Shown in pieces: positions 57,686 to 58,746 of a stretch of DNA of 58,746 nt. The stretch covers positions 1 through 58,746 of the forward strand of contig JADNRV010000298.1 of the NCBI GenBank assembly GCA_015499995.1, written 5' to 3'. The stretch is from Flammula alnicola (taxonomy: Eukaryota; Basidiomycota; Agaricomycetes; Agaricales; Strophariaceae). Position numbers and translations under genes: made by a program. Within the stretch, counting starts at the first letter, position 1. Every line of letters starts with the position of its first letter. The notes below the pieces were generated by a model, which saw nothing but the letters and a program-made list of their open reading frames with translations, did no database searches and was not told where the DNA came from.

Positions 57686-57789
57686 CTGGGCTTTAGGCGC
57701 TCTTTTTAGACCCCAACACTTTTCGCACTTCCCAACCACCACTGTCAACACTCCTCATCTTATATCCTCCTTCTGTTTATCATAGCATC

Positions 57790-58746
57790 ATGTCTTCTGC
57801 CATCTGTGCCTATTTGCAACCTATCTGGGACATTCTCCGCCGCAAACTCCTCATGTTTGTGCTTACACCGGATACTCGTCGCATTTCTGCGGCCTCGATG
57901 GCTCTTAGTGGGCTAACCATCCAGATGGTATGCTGTGCCTCATTATTTCTTCTTGAAGTTCTCGTCTCATCTCTCATCCGTGTAGGGTAATTACATGCGC
58001 GGGCTCGAGGTCACTAGATCTCCAGAGCCTGTCGCTTGCGTGCGCGTACGACGCTGGCTGTGTTTCCTGGCGCATGTCGCTGGTGAAACCCCTCCGCCGT
58101 TCGCTTTCTTCGCTGATTTCGATCCCTCGTCCGTGGTAAGTCATTATATTCCTTGCATTTTGTATCTTCACTTGACAATCCCAACTGTTCTTTCATAGGC
58201 GGATTTTTATCCCTTGCATCCCGAGGAAGTCTCAGATGCTGCTATGGATAGTGAACCACCCGTGTCCAACTACATCGGCCTGGCGCAGAGGTTGCTAGAG
58301 GCGACTTGGGTTCATTCCCCTGTCGTAAATCCCCTCGTCGCATATTCTCCCTCGCCATCACCGGTGCTTGGTGCGTATATTTTATGTTTCTCCCTGTTAT
58401 ATCTTTTGATTTTAACAAGTCTATTGCATAGCGGCAATCCCAACCATGGATCTTGATGAACCGCGTTTGTCGCTGTCTCCAGCTACCCCCGGTATGTATC
58501 GTTTTCGTGTTTTCTTTGTTTTTCGTTCTACCTAACTCCTTGGTCTAGCGGCCATCCCAGAGGTGAGGCGGGGCGAGACTCAACCGTCTCCGACGCCTAT
58601 CCTTGAGGTAGTTGGACGTCCCGAGGAGCGGCTTCGCTGTTTTGTCGAGGTACCTCCTCGTTCTTCGAAGAGTCGCAAGGGAAAGGGCAAGGCTCGTGCG
58701 CGAACTCCGCCCCCGTCTCTCCCTCGTCCCCTCGTTACCCGTGCTT
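57790..58746 (+). CDS. Multi-exon hypothetical protein, 3' end beyond window
   Basis: Five exons visible, all joining in frame. Exon 1 MSSAICAYLQPIWDILRRKL to LSGLTIQM; exon 2 GNYMRGLEVTRSPEPVACVR to FFADFDPSSV; exon 3 ADFYPLHPEEVSDAAMDSEP to SPSPSPVL; exon 4 about 60 bases (AAIPTMDLDEPRLSLSPATP); exon 5 AAIPEVRRGETQPSPTP onward with a basic tract (RSSKSRKGKGKARAR) to the window end. Exons 4 and 5 begin with nearly the same bases, as if an exon had been duplicated. No named domain; the helical N-terminus with a Pro/Ser and basic tail could be a Gag-like or DNA-associated protein. The AT-rich tract upstream fits a repeat-family member. Confidence 0.6.

Overview
The window is nuclear DNA of a basidiomycete fungus, most likely an Agaricomycete. 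Genes are on both strands and broken by many 45-70 base GT-AG introns; one carries a perfect TACTAAC branch site. The families fit: a DUF6534 seven-helix protein, TPR-CHAT, ABC half-transporters, F-box/LRR and glycan-binding-like single-pass proteins. No rRNA, tRNA or CRISPR array was recognised. Exon boundaries were read by eye from splice sites and frame continuity.

Layout. 0.4-14.3 kb is a housekeeping block: a membrane-anchored SDR oxidoreductase, a MYND zinc-finger protein, the 26S proteasome lid subunits RPN7 and RPN6 head to head on a 126-base shared promoter, a C2-like/membrane protein, and two neighbouring single-pass membrane proteins whose cytosolic tails both carry a PPxY motif. 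14.3-20.9 kb is repeat-rich and gene-poor: a ~705-base TA-flanked element with ~90-base inverted repeats, two diverged inverted copies of an unidentified sequence, and an F-box/LRR gene with a frameshift. 20.9-27.3 kb carries an ARMC8/GID5-like armadillo protein and mitochondrial pyruvate dehydrogenase E1 alpha. 29.3-34.0 kb carries the DUF6534 protein and a BuGZ/ZNF207-type zinc-finger protein. 34.6-41.2 kb is a tandem pair of ABC half-transporters. 43.0-43.5 kb is a decayed SDR.

43.9-49.9 kb holds the most interesting locus: a TPR-CHAT gene (CHAT = caspase-like protease fold) interrupted exactly at the TPR/CHAT border by a 1,624-base element with terminal inverted repeats and 9-base target duplications. 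A GT in one terminal repeat and an AG in the other could splice the whole insert out in frame, leaving ten extra codons. Retention instead stops the protein after the TPR array. The element contains blocks of CACGC-type repeats, an LTR-like sequence and two coding-like fragments.

From 50 kb on the sequence is poorer: a decayed gene, a small multi-helix membrane protein, a microsatellite, a 4-kb AT-rich stretch with short repeats, and a multi-exon gene that runs off the right edge.

Functional threads: ubiquitin-proteasome functions recur (RPN6, RPN7, GID5-like, F-box, two PY-motif proteins), and the TPR-CHAT gene is a candidate immune or cell-death-type effector. Any link between these genes is inference.
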